Shown here: in pieces, positions 6,842 through 15,722 of the stretch
Position numbering within the stretch: the first letter of the stretch is position 1
Layout of the letters: every line of letters starts with the position of its first letter
Origin: Cenarchaeum sp.
GTDB taxonomy: Archaea > Thermoproteota > Nitrososphaeria > Nitrososphaerales > Nitrosopumilaceae
Reading direction: 5' to 3'
Assembly (NCBI GenBank): GCA_020027365.1
Contig: JAHRAJ010000013.1
Coordinates: forward strand, 1 to 29,031
DNA length: 29,031 nt
Position numbers and translations under genes: made by a program
Notes under the pieces: model-generated
The model's input: the letters and a program-made list of their open reading frames with translations, nothing else
Databases searched by the model: none
What the model was told of the DNA's origin: nothing

Positions 6842-8152
6842 GTGGCCGTCTCACGATCCCGCAAGCTGTTTTCGGATGCCCGGAGGGTGATTCCGTCTGG
6901 GGTCAACAGCCCCGTCCGGCTGTTTGAGCCGTACCCGTTTTTTGTCGCAAGATCGCGGGGCGGATACCTGTGGGATGCAGACGGCAGGCGGTATGTGGAC
7001 CTGTGCGGCGGGTATGGGGCGTTGCTGCTGGGACACGGGCGCCGCGAGGTGGTCGATGCGGTGTCTGCACAGCTGTCTAGGGGGACGCTTTACTGCGCCC
7101 CGACCCGGCAGGAGACGGAGCTGGCCGGGCTGATCCGCAAAAACTTTCCGTCGATGCGGCGCGTGCGTCTGGTCAACACCGGTTCGGAGGCAACGATGAC
7201 CGCGATCAGGATTGCAAGGGGGTATACGGGGCGCAAAAAGATTGTGACGTTTGAGGGGTGTTACCACGGCGCACACGACTCCGTGCTGGTCCGCGCGGGG
7301 TCGGGGTCGGCGCACGCCCGCGGCGTCCCCGTGTCCGACGGCGGGCTTGACGAGGTGTTTCGCAACACGCTGGTGGCGCGATACAACGATGCCGGGGGTC
7401 TGGAGAGGGTGCTGTCGGGGAACAGGGGGCAGGTGGCATGCGTGATCATCGAACCGGTGATGGCAAACATGGGGGTGATACCGCCGTCTAGGGGGTTTTT
7501 ACGCGACGTGCGCAGGCTGACGCGGCAGTTTGACGTGCCGCTTGTGTTTGACGAGGTCGTCACGGGGTTTCGCGTATCGCCGGGGGGAGCGCAAGAGTTT
7601 TTTGGCGTGAGGCCCGATCTGACGACGCTTGCCAAGGCGCTTGGCGGCGGGTTTGCAATAGCCGCCGTGGGCGGACGCCGGGACATGATGGACGTGCTCT
7701 CGCCGGGGGGGCGTGTGTACCAGGCCAGCACGTATGCCGGCAACCCCGTGGCCGTGGCCGCCGCAACGGCGGCGGTGCGCACGGTAAACCGGGTGGCCGG
7801 CAGGATGTATCCGAGGTTGGAGCGGTACTGCGCGCGGCTTGCCGCGGCCGTCGGCGATGCCGCGGCCGACGCGGGGGTGCCGCACCAGATAAACCGGGTG
7901 GCGTCGATGATGCAGGTGTTTTTTACCGACGAGCCGGTGGTTGATTACCGCACGTCCAAGGCGGCCGATGCCGGGCGGTTTGGCAGGATGTTTGGATCGC
8001 TGCTGGACAGCGGGGTGTTTGCCGCACCGTCGCAGTTTGAGGCCGTGTTTCTGTCAGACGCGCACACGTCTGCCGACATTGACGCGGCAATCGGGGCGTA
8101 CGGGGATGCGCTTGGAGGGATGGTGGGGGGCGTGCGGCGGCGGCGGCGATGA
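6842..8152 (+). CDS. hemL: glutamate-1-semialdehyde 2,1-aminomutase
   Basis: HemL is a PLP enzyme that converts glutamate-1-semialdehyde to 5-aminolevulinate, the second step of C5 tetrapyrrole synthesis after HemA. The 436-residue sequence opens SRSRKLFSDARRVIPSGVNSPVR, the classic HemL N-terminus. It has the GSEATMTAIRIARGYTGR segment, EGCYHGAHD, FDEVVTGFR before the cofactor, and the Schiff-base lysine at about residue 265 in LAKALGGGFAIAAVGG. The late YAGNPVAVAAA segment is also typical. The start is chosen at GTG 6842 because family members begin a few residues before SRSR; TTG 6830 and GTG 6839 are alternatives. The stop overlaps the ATG of hemC. Its partner hemA lies far off, in the minus-strand cluster near 25 kb. 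Confidence 0.93.
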   Translation: MAVSRSRKLFSDARRVIPSGVNSPVRLFEPYPFFVARSRGGYLWDADGRRYVDLCGGYGALLLGHGRREVVDAVSAQLSRGTLYCAPTRQETELAGLIRKNFPSMRRVRLVNTGSEATMTAIRIARGYTGRKKIVTFEGCYHGAHDSVLVRAGSGSAHARGVPVSDGGLDEVFRNTLVARYNDAGGLERVLSGNRGQVACVIIEPVMANMGVIPPSRGFLRDVRRLTRQFDVPLVFDEVVTGFRVSPGGAQEFFGVRPDLTTLAKALGGGFAIAAVGGRRDMMDVLSPGGRVYQASTYAGNPVAVAAATAAVRTVNRVAGRMYPRLERYCARLAAAVGDAAADAGVPHQINRVASMMQVFFTDEPVVDYRTSKAADAGRFGRMFGSLLDSGVFAAPSQFEAVFLSDAHTSADIDAAIGAYGDALGGMVGGVRRRRR

Positions 8153-9162
8153 CTACGGCGGCGGCGGCGTCGGCGGCCTGGTCGGGGGGGGACCTGGTCG
8201 TCGGCGCGCGTGCAAGCAGGCTGTCGGTGGCGCAGACGGGGCAGGTGACAAAGGCGCTTGAAGCAGAGCTGGGGTGCGGGTTTGAGACTAGGGGGGTTTC
8301 CACCGGGGGCGATACGGACGCACGGCCGCTGTTTGCGATCGACCGGCGGGGGATATTCTCGCGCGAGCTGGACGGGGCCGTGCTGCGCGGCGACGTCGAC
8401 TTTGCCGTACACAGCCTCAAGGACGTGCCGTCGGTGATGGCCGACGGACTGGTGCTGGCGTGTGTTCCGGCACGCGGGCCGGTGCACGATGTGTTCGTAT
8501 CTGGCAGCGGTGACGACATCGACTCGATCGCCGACGGGTCCGTGGTGGGTACAAGCAGCCTGCGCCGCGCGGTACAGGTGTCCGCCCGGCGCCCCGGGCT
8601 GGTGACTCGGCCGATACGCGGCAACGTGGATACCCGGATTGCAATGTCCGGCGTGGGCGGCGGGGGCGGCGGCGGCGGCGTGGATGCCGTCGTACTTGCC
8701 GAGGCCGGGCTGTCGAGGCTGGGCGCCGATGTTGTACGCCACGCGTTGCCCGTGGAGGATTTTGTGCCGTCGCCGGGACAGGGCGCGCTGGCCGTGGTGT
8801 GCAGGCGCGACGGGGGACGCGTCGGCCCCAGACTCGTGGGGATGCTGCAATCGATCGAGGATGCTGGCAGCCGGTCCGAGGTGGAGGCCGAACGCGCGCT
8901 GTCCGAGTCTGTCGAGTCGGGGTGCCGGTTTCCGGTGGGGGCGCTTGGGAGGGTGGTGGATGGCGGATCTGGGCTGGTGCTGCGGGCCACCGCGTCGTCG
9001 GTGGACGGCTCGGAGATGATCGCAGTCGAGGAGTCGGGTTTGCGGGATGAGGCCGTGCAGATTGGCAGGCGCGCCGGACGGGAGCTGCAAAAGCGCGGGG
9101 TGGCAAAACTTGCATTAAATTGGAGGGCAAAGGTGGACGAGTGGAACAAGAGGGGAAGATGA
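8149..9162 (+). CDS. hemC: hydroxymethylbilane synthase (porphobilinogen deaminase)
   Basis: HemC joins four porphobilinogen units into hydroxymethylbilane using a dipyrromethane cofactor. The 337-residue sequence shows GARASRLSVAQTGQV, the catalytic Asp segment VDFAVHSLKDVP, GTSSLRRAVQV, RGNVDTRI and PGQGALAVVCRR. The cofactor-attachment Cys is at about residue 259 in ESGCRFPVGALG. A run of eight Gly near residues 167-175, encoded by GGC/GGG repeats, expands a loop just after RGNVDTRI and is unusual. The Ala-rich start (MTTAAAASAAW) precedes the first strand. The ATG overlaps the hemL stop by four bases, and the gene ends in an ATGA overlap with cobA. Confidence 0.93.
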   Translation: MTTAAAASAAWSGGDLVVGARASRLSVAQTGQVTKALEAELGCGFETRGVSTGGDTDARPLFAIDRRGIFSRELDGAVLRGDVDFAVHSLKDVPSVMADGLVLACVPARGPVHDVFVSGSGDDIDSIADGSVVGTSSLRRAVQVSARRPGLVTRPIRGNVDTRIAMSGVGGGGGGGGVDAVVLAEAGLSRLGADVVRHALPVEDFVPSPGQGALAVVCRRDGGRVGPRLVGMLQSIEDAGSRSEVEAERALSESVESGCRFPVGALGRVVDGGSGLVLRATASSVDGSEMIAVEESGLRDEAVQIGRRAGRELQKRGVAKLALNWRAKVDEWNKRGR

Positions 9163-9923
9163 TGGTGAAAAAAAGGACGGCGGGGGTGGTCTACCTTGTG
9201 GGTGCCGGCCCGGGGGATCCGAAGCTGATGACGCTGCGGGCCGCCGAGCTGCTGCAAAAGGCCGTCGTGGTGTTGTACGACAGGCTCGTGGGGCGGGGGG
9301 TGCTGCGCATGGTTACGGGTGCCGCAAAAAAGGTATACGTCGGGCGCGCCGTCGGCGATGACACGTCACACCAAGAGTCGACCAACGAGATGATGGCAAG
9401 GTATGCGGGGACGCACCGGCATGTGGTGAGGCTAAAGGGCGGCGATCCCATTATTTTTGGACGCGGCGGCGAGGAGGCCGAGTTTCTAAAGGGCCGTGGA
9501 ATCCGGTATGAGATTGTTCCGGGTATAACGTCGGGCGTGGGTTCTGCGACCTATTCGGGAATACCGCTGACCCACCGCCGCCATGCATCGTCCGTGGCGT
9601 TTGTGACCGGCCACGAGGATCCGACAAAGGGGGGAGGGGATGCGGTCAGGTGGAGGCGTCTGGCCAAATCCGTTGACACGATCGTGATCATGATGGGCCT
9701 GTCCAGGATTGACGTCATATGCCGGCAGCTTGTGGACGGGGGCATGGACAAGGCGACCCCGGTGGCGGTCATACAGGACGGGACCACGCCGCGCCACCGG
9801 ATGGTGGTGGGAAGTGTATCCGACATAGCATCCCGGGTCAGGACCGCCGGGGTGAGGCCGCCGGCCAACATTATTGTGGGCAGGGTGGTGGATCTTTCAG
9901 GGGTTATCGGGTGGAAAAAATGA
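9159..9923 (+). CDS. cobA: uroporphyrinogen-III C-methyltransferase (SUMT)
   Basis: SUMT adds two methyl groups from S-adenosylmethionine to uroporphyrinogen III, giving precorrin-2, the branch point for siroheme, cobalamin and siroheme-derived haem. The 254-residue sequence has the SAM-binding start VYLVGAGPGDPKLMTLRA, then VVLYDRLVG, the core RLKGGDPIIFGRGGEEAEFL, VPGITSG, GIPLTHR and a late VIQDGTTPRHR. These are the standard tetrapyrrole methylase motifs, and the length fits a stand-alone SUMT. The start ATG 9159 overlaps the hemC TGA; upstream TTG 9120 would overlap hemC by 43 bases. Its position between hemC and hemD ties it to haem/siroheme supply rather than to cobalamin alone. Confidence 0.92.
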   Translation: MMVKKRTAGVVYLVGAGPGDPKLMTLRAAELLQKAVVVLYDRLVGRGVLRMVTGAAKKVYVGRAVGDDTSHQESTNEMMARYAGTHRHVVRLKGGDPIIFGRGGEEAEFLKGRGIRYEIVPGITSGVGSATYSGIPLTHRRHASSVAFVTGHEDPTKGGGDAVRWRRLAKSVDTIVIMMGLSRIDVICRQLVDGGMDKATPVAVIQDGTTPRHRMVVGSVSDIASRVRTAGVRPPANIIVGRVVDLSGVIGWKK

Positions 9924-10756
9924 GTGCTGGGGGCAGCGGAGGTGGGATGAGGGGGAGGACCGTTGCAATAACGCGCTCCGAGGCCGATGCCGGGGAGTTT
10001 GTACGGCTGATGCGCGATGACGGCGCAAATCCCGTGCCGCTGCCCACCATCGAGCTTGTAAGCCGGGGCGGCAGGATTGTCGACGAGTTTTTGGACTCGG
10101 CGGGACGGTACCTGCCGGACTATTCGGTGTTTATGAGCTCAAAGGCGGTTGTGTTGTTGTTTGGAGAGGCAGAGGCGGCGTCCCGGCTGGACGAGTTGAG
10201 GACGGCCGTGTCTGCAACGGCGGTGATGGCGGTGGGCCCAAAGACGCGCGCGGCACTAGAGGGGTTTGGGATCCGGGTGGCACACATGCCGGACACATAC
10301 TCGTCGGTGGGGGTGGGCGAGCTGTTTACTCGGCTGCACGCCGTGGGCAAAAAGGTGATTGTACCGCGGAGCGGCGCGTCGACGCCGTTTCTGGCACGGT
10401 TGCTGGACAAGATCGGGCTTGACGTGTGCGAACTGCGGCTTTACGACGTGCGAGCGTCGTCCGGCGGTGATGCCGCCGCCGGATGGGGTGAATTTGGCGC
10501 CATGTTCCTTGATGGCCGGGTGGACGGGGTCGTGTTCACCAGCGCGTCCTCGGTGCGGGCGTTTTTTGAGATTATGGAGAGGGGGGGCATGTCACGCGAG
10601 AGGCTGCTGCGGGGTCTTGCAGACACGGAGATTGTGTCCATCGGGCCCTTTACCGCCGCAGAGCTTCGCGGGCTTGGCGTGGTGAATACGGTGGCACAGG
10701 TACACACGGTCCGAGGATCCTTTGATGCGATCAGGGGCGTGCTGCGGCCAAATTAG
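9920..10756 (+). CDS. hemD: uroporphyrinogen-III synthase
   Basis: HemD closes and flips ring D of hydroxymethylbilane to give uroporphyrinogen III. The family is poorly conserved, but the 278-residue sequence has the two-domain alternating pattern: GRTVAITRSEADAGEFVRLMRDDGANPVPLPTIEL at the start, FMSSKAVVLLF and VMAVGPKTRAALEGFGIRVAHMPDTYSS in domain one, VIVPRSG and the strand before VFTSASSVRAFFEIM in domain two, and VSIGPFTAAELRGLGV near the end. The start ATG 9920 overlaps the cobA TGA; the longer upstream frame from 9719 is a shadow of cobA. It ends the operon, followed by an oligo-T run and the sufB promoter. The hemL-hemC-cobA-hemD context makes the call firm. Confidence 0.9.
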   Translation: MSAGGSGGGMRGRTVAITRSEADAGEFVRLMRDDGANPVPLPTIELVSRGGRIVDEFLDSAGRYLPDYSVFMSSKAVVLLFGEAEAASRLDELRTAVSATAVMAVGPKTRAALEGFGIRVAHMPDTYSSVGVGELFTRLHAVGKKVIVPRSGASTPFLARLLDKIGLDVCELRLYDVRASSGGDAAAGWGEFGAMFLDGRVDGVVFTSASSVRAFFEIMERGGMSRERLLRGLADTEIVSIGPFTAAELRGLGVVNTVAQVHTVRGSFDAIRGVLRPN

Positions 10757-10779
10757 CTTGGGTTAATTAGCTGAACCTA

Positions 10780-10784
10780 TTTTT
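10780..10784 (+). terminator. oligo-T candidate terminator after hemD
   Basis: A T5 run 24-28 nt after the hemD stop, immediately before the sufB TATA box. It follows the imperfect dyad TTAATTAGCTGAACC. Confidence 0.3.
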
Positions 10785-10793
10785 CCCCATGTA

Positions 10794-10802
10794 TTTATAA
10801 TA
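10794..10802 (+). promoter_or_regulatory. TATA box of the suf operon
   Basis: TTTATAATA is centred about 25 nt before ATG 10822. It supports that start over the in-frame GTG at 10807 and predicts a very short or absent leader. Confidence 0.7.
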
Positions 10803-10821
10803 TAGCGTGGGGGGGTTGTTG

Positions 10822-12222
10822 ATGACGACAGAGAATTTGGAGATTGATTACACAAAGTATGATTTCAAAGACTCGACCGAGATGTACGTCCACCTGAGCA
10901 AAAAGGGGCTGTCCAAGGACACCGTTGTGGGGATTAGCAAGATGAAGGACGAGCCGTCTTGGATGCTTGACTTTAGGCTGAGGGCATATGAGCAGTTTAT
11001 GAAACTCTCGATGCCCGACTGGGGCGGTGATTTGGGGGCGATCGACTTTCAAAATATATACTATTACGCAAAGGCCTCGGACAAGACCGAGAAGAGTTGG
11101 GACGACGTTCCTGCAGAGGTCAAAAACACCTTTGACAAGCTGGGGATACCCGAGGCCGAGAAAAAGTTTCTGGCGGGCGTGGGGGCCCAGTACGAGTCTG
11201 AGGTTGTGTACCACAGCCTGCGGGAGGACTTGCAAAAGCAGGGCGTCATTTTTCTGGATACAGACTCCGCGCTAAAAGAGTATCCCGACATATTCAAAAA
11301 ATACTTTGGCAAGATAATCCCGCCCGAGGACAACAAGTTTGCCGCCCTCAACAGCGCGGTATGGAGCGGCGGCTCGTTTATCTACATACCGCCGGGTGTA
11401 AGTGTGGACATGCCGTTGCAGGCATACTTTAGGATAAACGCAGAGAATATCGGGCAGTTTGAACGGACGCTTATTGTGGCCGACGAGGGCTCTAACGTTC
11501 ATTACATAGAGGGGTGCACGGCGCCGGTCTACTCGTCAGAGTCGCTGCATTCCGCGGTCGTGGAACTGGTGGCGCACAAGGACGCGCACCTCCGATATAC
11601 CACCATACAAAACTGGAGCAGCGATGTGTACAACCTGGTCACAAAGCGCGCGTATGCATACGAGGGTGCCACCGTAGAGTGGATTGACGGGAATATTGGC
11701 AGCAAGCTCACCATGAAGTATCCCGGGATATACCTGATGGGCAAAAAGGCGTACGGCGAGACGCTGTCCATTGCGTTTGCCGGCAAAAACCAGCACCAGG
11801 ACACGGGTGCCAAGATGGTCCATCTGGCGCCGGACACCACGTCCAAGATCACCTCAAAGTCCGTCAGCCGGCTGAACGGCAGGTCTACGTATCGCGGATT
11901 GCTAAAGGTTGCAAAGGGCGCATCCAACGTAAAGAGCACCGTTCGGTGCGATGCGCTGCTTTTGGACGACACCTCCAAGACTGACACATACCCGTACATG
12001 GAGATTGATCAGGATGATGCCACGATCACGCACGAGGCCACCGTCGGCAAGATTGGTGACGAGCAGATATTCTACCTGATGACCCGCGGGTTCTCCGAGG
12101 AGGAGGCGCTTACCCTGATAGTCAACGGCTTTATGGAACCGTTTGTCAAAGAGCTGCCCATGGAGTATGCCGTGGAACTAAACCGGCTGATAAAGCTGGA
12201 GATGGATGGCTCTGTGGGCTAG
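10822..12222 (+). CDS. sufB: Fe-S cluster scaffold protein SufB
   Basis: SufB is the scaffold on which SufBCD assembles iron-sulfur clusters. The 466-residue sequence shows the family features: [32 protein letters not shown] at the start, [26 protein letters not shown] in the middle, [15 protein letters not shown], then the beta-helix core with [14 protein letters not shown]. The C-terminal segment [15 protein letters not shown] contains the conserved Cys and is followed by [21 protein letters not shown], the most recognisable SufB stretch. It is the first gene of the suf operon, with its own TATA box. sufD begins 14 nt after its stop. No sufC ATPase lies next to it. Confidence 0.95.
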   Translation: MTTENLEIDYTKYDFKDSTEMYVHLSKKGLSKDTVVGISKMKDEPSWMLDFRLRAYEQFMKLSMPDWGGDLGAIDFQNIYYYAKASDKTEKSWDDVPAEVKNTFDKLGIPEAEKKFLAGVGAQYESEVVYHSLREDLQKQGVIFLDTDSALKEYPDIFKKYFGKIIPPEDNKFAALNSAVWSGGSFIYIPPGVSVDMPLQAYFRINAENIGQFERTLIVADEGSNVHYIEGCTAPVYSSESLHSAVVELVAHKDAHLRYTTIQNWSSDVYNLVTKRAYAYEGATVEWIDGNIGSKLTMKYPGIYLMGKKAYGETLSIAFAGKNQHQDTGAKMVHLAPDTTSKITSKSVSRLNGRSTYRGLLKVAKGASNVKSTVRCDALLLDDTSKTDTYPYMEIDQDDATITHEATVGKIGDEQIFYLMTRGFSEEEALTLIVNGFMEPFVKELPMEYAVELNRLIKLEMDGSVG

Positions 12223-12236
12223 GTGCGGAAGAGGAG

Positions 12237-13679
12237 ATGTCCCGGGCCGTTACTACCACCCTGTCTGCAATAGACTCTGAGTATGTGGATCAGATATCAT
12301 CCTCGCGTGGCGAGCCCGGCTGGATGGTTGATTATCGCAAGAGCGCGCTTTCCGTATATGATTCGATGCCGATAGAGACGTCGCCACTGTACAAAAAGTA
12401 CACCGACGCCAAGATGATGAACCCCGAGGCCGTATCGCTATCCGCGGCAGGTCATGGCGGGGGGGTTGCCCCGCCCGTTCTTGACAAGAGGCTTGCAGAG
12501 CTGGATGGGCAGACCCACATTATACAGGTTGGCACGCACACGCACCGCGTCGTGCTGGGCGATGAGGCCAGATCCAAGGGCGTCGTCGTATCGTCCATGG
12601 ACGATGCCCTGAAAAACCATCCGGATTTGGTTCGGGGCGCGCTAGAGGCGTCGGATCCGCGCGAGGACAAGTTTACCGCCCTCAACAACGCCGCCTTTAA
12701 CACCGGCGTGTTTGTACACGTGCCAGGCAACGTGAATCTGGAATCGCCCATACACGCCGTGTCGTGTTTGCCTGCCGATGACACGTCCGTGATAGCGCGC
12801 AACATGGTGGTTGCCGGACCCAACAGCAGGTCGACGGTGGTCCAAGAGCTGTATTCGCAGGCATCTGGCGGGGACGGGCAGGATGGCGGGGGGAAGGTGC
12901 AGCGGGCATACCTTGAACTGTTCAACACGACGGCGGGTGCAGGTGCACGGGTTGACGGGACTACCCTGCAGATGCTGGATCAGGAATCCGTCAACTTTTC
13001 CACCAGGAGGGCCGACATCGCCGCGGACGCAAACATAAACTGGTATTTGGGGCTGTTTGGGGCGCTGCTCTCGCGGTACAGGGCCGACTATCACCTCAAC
13101 GAGTCCGGCGCCTCGGCCAACGACTCGGAGGTCGTGTTTGGCAACAACGATCAGTCCTTTGATCTGCAGACCAATGTAAACCACCACAGTCCGTCAACGG
13201 AGGGACGCGTGATCGAGAAATCCATACTGCGGGACAGTTCAAAATCCCTTTTCAAGGGGATGATCAGGATAATGGAGGGCGCATCCAAGTCAAACTCGTA
13301 CCTGTCGGGCCGTTCCATACTGTTGGACAAGGACGCAAAGTCTGATGCGATACCGGGCCTTGAGATATTTACAAACGATGTAAAGGCGACACACTCTGCG
13401 TCCGTTGCACAGATTGACGAGGAGCAGATCTTTTATTTGGGGACCAGGTGCCTGAGCAGGTCCGAGGCCGAGCGGACCATAGTGGAGGGGTTTCTGGAGC
13501 CGCTTTCGCGCAAGATGTCAATCCAGGTGCGTTCCTGGATCGCCTACCTGATCGAGTCAAAGTGGGAGGGCCGCCGGCTGTCCATCAACACGGACGAGGA
13601 GCTGCGCAAGTTTACCGAGATTGAGGAGACGCGCTACAACGAAAACTCTGAGATCGAGCAGCATTACAAGTACCGGTGA
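12237..13679 (+). CDS. sufD: Fe-S cluster assembly protein SufD
   Basis: SufD is the SufB paralogue that pairs with it in the SufBCD complex and helps iron entry. The 480-residue sequence shares the SufB fold: SSRGEPGWMVDYRKSALSVYDSMP near the N-terminus, TALNNAAFNTGVFVHVPGNVNLESPIHAV in the middle, NVNHHSPSTEGRVIEKSILRDSSKSLFKGMIRI, and a late ATHSASVAQIDEEQIFYLGTRCLSRSEAE. It lacks the SufB segment with the conserved RCDALL cysteine, as expected for SufD. The start ATG 12237 is preceded by GGAAGAGGAG, a good ribosome binding site. The Rieske gene follows five bases after the stop. Confidence 0.93.
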   Translation: MSRAVTTTLSAIDSEYVDQISSSRGEPGWMVDYRKSALSVYDSMPIETSPLYKKYTDAKMMNPEAVSLSAAGHGGGVAPPVLDKRLAELDGQTHIIQVGTHTHRVVLGDEARSKGVVVSSMDDALKNHPDLVRGALEASDPREDKFTALNNAAFNTGVFVHVPGNVNLESPIHAVSCLPADDTSVIARNMVVAGPNSRSTVVQELYSQASGGDGQDGGGKVQRAYLELFNTTAGAGARVDGTTLQMLDQESVNFSTRRADIAADANINWYLGLFGALLSRYRADYHLNESGASANDSEVVFGNNDQSFDLQTNVNHHSPSTEGRVIEKSILRDSSKSLFKGMIRIMEGASKSNSYLSGRSILLDKDAKSDAIPGLEIFTNDVKATHSASVAQIDEEQIFYLGTRCLSRSEAERTIVEGFLEPLSRKMSIQVRSWIAYLIESKWEGRRLSINTDEELRKFTEIEETRYNENSEIEQHYKYR

Positions 13680-13683
13680 TCTG

Positions 13684-13995
13684 ATGGCAGGCGAGTGGGT
13701 CAGGGCGTGCGCGGCGGATCAGGTGGCCGACGGCCAGCTCTTCGGGTTTGTACACGGGGGCCGCAAAATCCTGCTGGCAAATCTGGGCGGCAACATACGT
13801 GCAACCGATCTGATGTGCACCCACGCCGATGCCGACCTGTCAACCGGCTTTTTGTCCGAGGAGGGCGTGCGGTGCCCATTACACCTGTCGGTGTTTAATC
13901 TTGACGATGGCAAGCCCCAGAATCCGCCCGCAGAAAGGGCGCTGGCCACGTACAATGTTAAAATAGAGCGCGGCGGGGTCTATGTGGAGGTATGA
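13684..13995 (+). CDS. small Rieske-type [2Fe-2S] ferredoxin
   Basis: A 103-residue soluble electron-transfer protein. The Rieske cluster ligands are plain: C45 and H47 in MCTHADADL, and C64 and H67 in VRCPLHLSVF. The FNLDDGKPQNPPAERALATYNV tail matches the NirD/biphenyl-dioxygenase-ferredoxin type of Rieske domain (usually FDL, here FNL). It starts at ATG 13684 just after the sufD stop and its TGA overlaps the sufS ATG. Inside the suf operon it is a candidate electron donor for cluster assembly or for an oxygenase; the sequence does not decide this. Confidence 0.9.
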   Translation: MAGEWVRACAADQVADGQLFGFVHGGRKILLANLGGNIRATDLMCTHADADLSTGFLSEEGVRCPLHLSVFNLDDGKPQNPPAERALATYNVKIERGGVYVEV

Positions 13996-15236
13996 TGCAG
14001 GTATCAGATCTGTCGGCTCGGGTGAGGGGGGACTTTCCGATACTGGGCAGGACGGTTCGCGATAACAAACCGCTTGTATATCTGGACAACGCGTCGACCA
14101 CACAAAAGCCCAACCAGGTCATAGACGCCATAGCCGGTTATTACCGCAACCATAATGCCAACATACACCGTGCCGTGTACGAGCTGGCCGAGGAGGCCAC
14201 CGAGGCGTACGAGTCTGCAAGGGATGCCGTTGCCAAGTTTGTGGGCGCAAACGACAGGCGCGAGATCGTCTTTGTCCGGGGCACGACCGAGGCCATCAAT
14301 CTGGTCGCATACTCGTGGGGGAGGGCCAACATCGGCAAGGGTGACATCATAGTCACAACCGAGTATGAGCACCACAGCAACATAGTGCCGTGGCAGCTGC
14401 TTGCGCGCGAAAAGGGCGCAAGGCTGGAGTATGTAGGGGTTGACGACAACGGGGAGCTGATGCTAGATCACTTGGACTCGTACCTGGAAACCGGCAAGGT
14501 AAAGCTGGTGACGTTTAGCCTGATGTCCAACGTGCTGGGAACGATCACGGACGCCGCCACCGTGATATCGCGGTGCAGGGGGGCCGGCGTGCCGACGCTG
14601 GTTGACGGCGCACAGGCGGTGCCGCACATGCGGGTAAACCTGTCGGATCTGGGCTGCGACTTTTTTGCCTTTTCGGGTCACAAGATGCTGGGACCCACCG
14701 GAATCGGCGTTTTGTGGGTGCGCAAGGACATGCTTGAGACCATGAACCCGTTTCATGGCGGCGGCGACATGATACGCGAGGTCCACAAGTACGAGACGAC
14801 CTGGAACGACCTGCCATACAAGTTCGAGGCGGGAACCCCCAACATCGCAGACGTCGTTGGGCTTGGCGCGGCCATAGGCTATCTGACCGAGATTGGGATG
14901 GATCACGTCAGGAGGCACGAGGTTGATCTTACCAAATACGCGTTGGAGATGCTGTCATCGATCAAGGGGCTTGTCGTTTATGGCACGCCCGACATGGCCA
15001 AGCGCGGCGGCGTGATATCTTTCAACTTTGAGGATGTGCACCCGCACGACGTGGCGCAGATCATGGACGGGGACGGCATCGCCATCCGATCAGGCCACCA
15101 CTGCGCGCAGGTGTTGATGGAAAAGCTTGATGTCGCGGCAACGTCCCGGGCCAGTTTTTACATATACAACACAAGGGCCGACGTTGACGCGCTGATGGAT
15201 TCATTAAATAAGGTGGCAAGGGTGTTCAAACTATGA
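13992..15236 (+). CDS. sufS: cysteine desulfurase SufS
   Basis: SufS is the PLP enzyme that takes sulfur from cysteine as a protein persulfide for Fe-S assembly. The 414-residue protein shows YLDNASTTQKPNQVIDAI at the N-terminus, FVRGTTEAINLVAYSWG, a histidine-rich EYEHHSNIVPW, the PLP lysine at residue 231 in FSGHKMLGPTGIGVLW, and the group II desulfurase Cys at residue 371 in RSGHHCAQVLM. These are the type II (SufS/Csd) signatures. The ATG overlaps the Rieske gene stop and the TGA overlaps the sufU start, so the sufD-to-sufU string is tightly coupled. Confidence 0.95.
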   Translation: MMQVSDLSARVRGDFPILGRTVRDNKPLVYLDNASTTQKPNQVIDAIAGYYRNHNANIHRAVYELAEEATEAYESARDAVAKFVGANDRREIVFVRGTTEAINLVAYSWGRANIGKGDIIVTTEYEHHSNIVPWQLLAREKGARLEYVGVDDNGELMLDHLDSYLETGKVKLVTFSLMSNVLGTITDAATVISRCRGAGVPTLVDGAQAVPHMRVNLSDLGCDFFAFSGHKMLGPTGIGVLWVRKDMLETMNPFHGGGDMIREVHKYETTWNDLPYKFEAGTPNIADVVGLGAAIGYLTEIGMDHVRRHEVDLTKYALEMLSSIKGLVVYGTPDMAKRGGVISFNFEDVHPHDVAQIMDGDGIAIRSGHHCAQVLMEKLDVAATSRASFYIYNTRADVDALMDSLNKVARVFKL

Positions 15237-15721
15237 GCGGCGGTGGCGGCAATGCGGACATTTACCACGAGATGATAGTGGATTATTCGCGCAACCCCAT
15301 AAACTTTGGCAGGATTGAAAACCCGGACGCCACGCATCACGACGCAAATCCCCTGTGCGGCGACTCGATAGACATTGATCTCAAGATCGATGACGGCAAC
15401 ATCCGCGACATAAAATTCCACGGCCGCGGATGCGCAATCTGCATGGCATGCTCTTCCGTACTGACCGAGATTACCAAGGGCAAGAGCATCGAGGATGCAA
15501 GGCATATTGCAAAGGACGACATACTTGGCGAACTTGGACTTGAACACCTTCAGGCGGTCCGGATAAAGTGCGCCCTGCTCTCGCTCAAGGTGCTCAAGTT
15601 TGCGCTGTACTCGTACCTTGCAAAAAAACATGCCGAGGCCGGCGATGGATCAGCGCCGTCACCGTCGCCCGGCCTGACCGACATGGAGCGTCTAAAGGAG
15701 GACGCGGCAAACCTGTACTGA
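15233..15721 (+). CDS. sufU: SufU/IscU-type sulfur-transfer scaffold protein
   Basis: SufU/IscU proteins accept sulfur from the desulfurase and hold zinc or a nascent cluster. The 162-residue protein has the three conserved Cys positions: C42 in NPLCGD (with the adjacent Asp), C67 in GRGCAICMACSS and C113 in RIKCALLSLKVLK. The spacing between the first and second Cys (24 residues) and the extended insert before the third fit SufU rather than classical IscU. Two extra cysteines (C70, C73) make a C-x2-C-x2-C cluster, which is unusual and may bind metal. A Ser/Pro-rich linker and a helix (MERLKEDAANLY) end the protein. The ATG overlaps the sufS TGA. Confidence 0.9.
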   Translation: MSGGGGNADIYHEMIVDYSRNPINFGRIENPDATHHDANPLCGDSIDIDLKIDDGNIRDIKFHGRGCAICMACSSVLTEITKGKSIEDARHIAKDDILGELGLEHLQAVRIKCALLSLKVLKFALYSYLAKKHAEAGDGSAPSPSPGLTDMERLKEDAANLY

Positions 15722-15722
15722 C

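Noticed and set aside
7923..9257. 444-residue minus-strand ORF across hemC
   Set aside because: Antisense to hemC and the hemL end; Ser/Thr/Pro-rich low complexity, a result of GC-rich codon bias.
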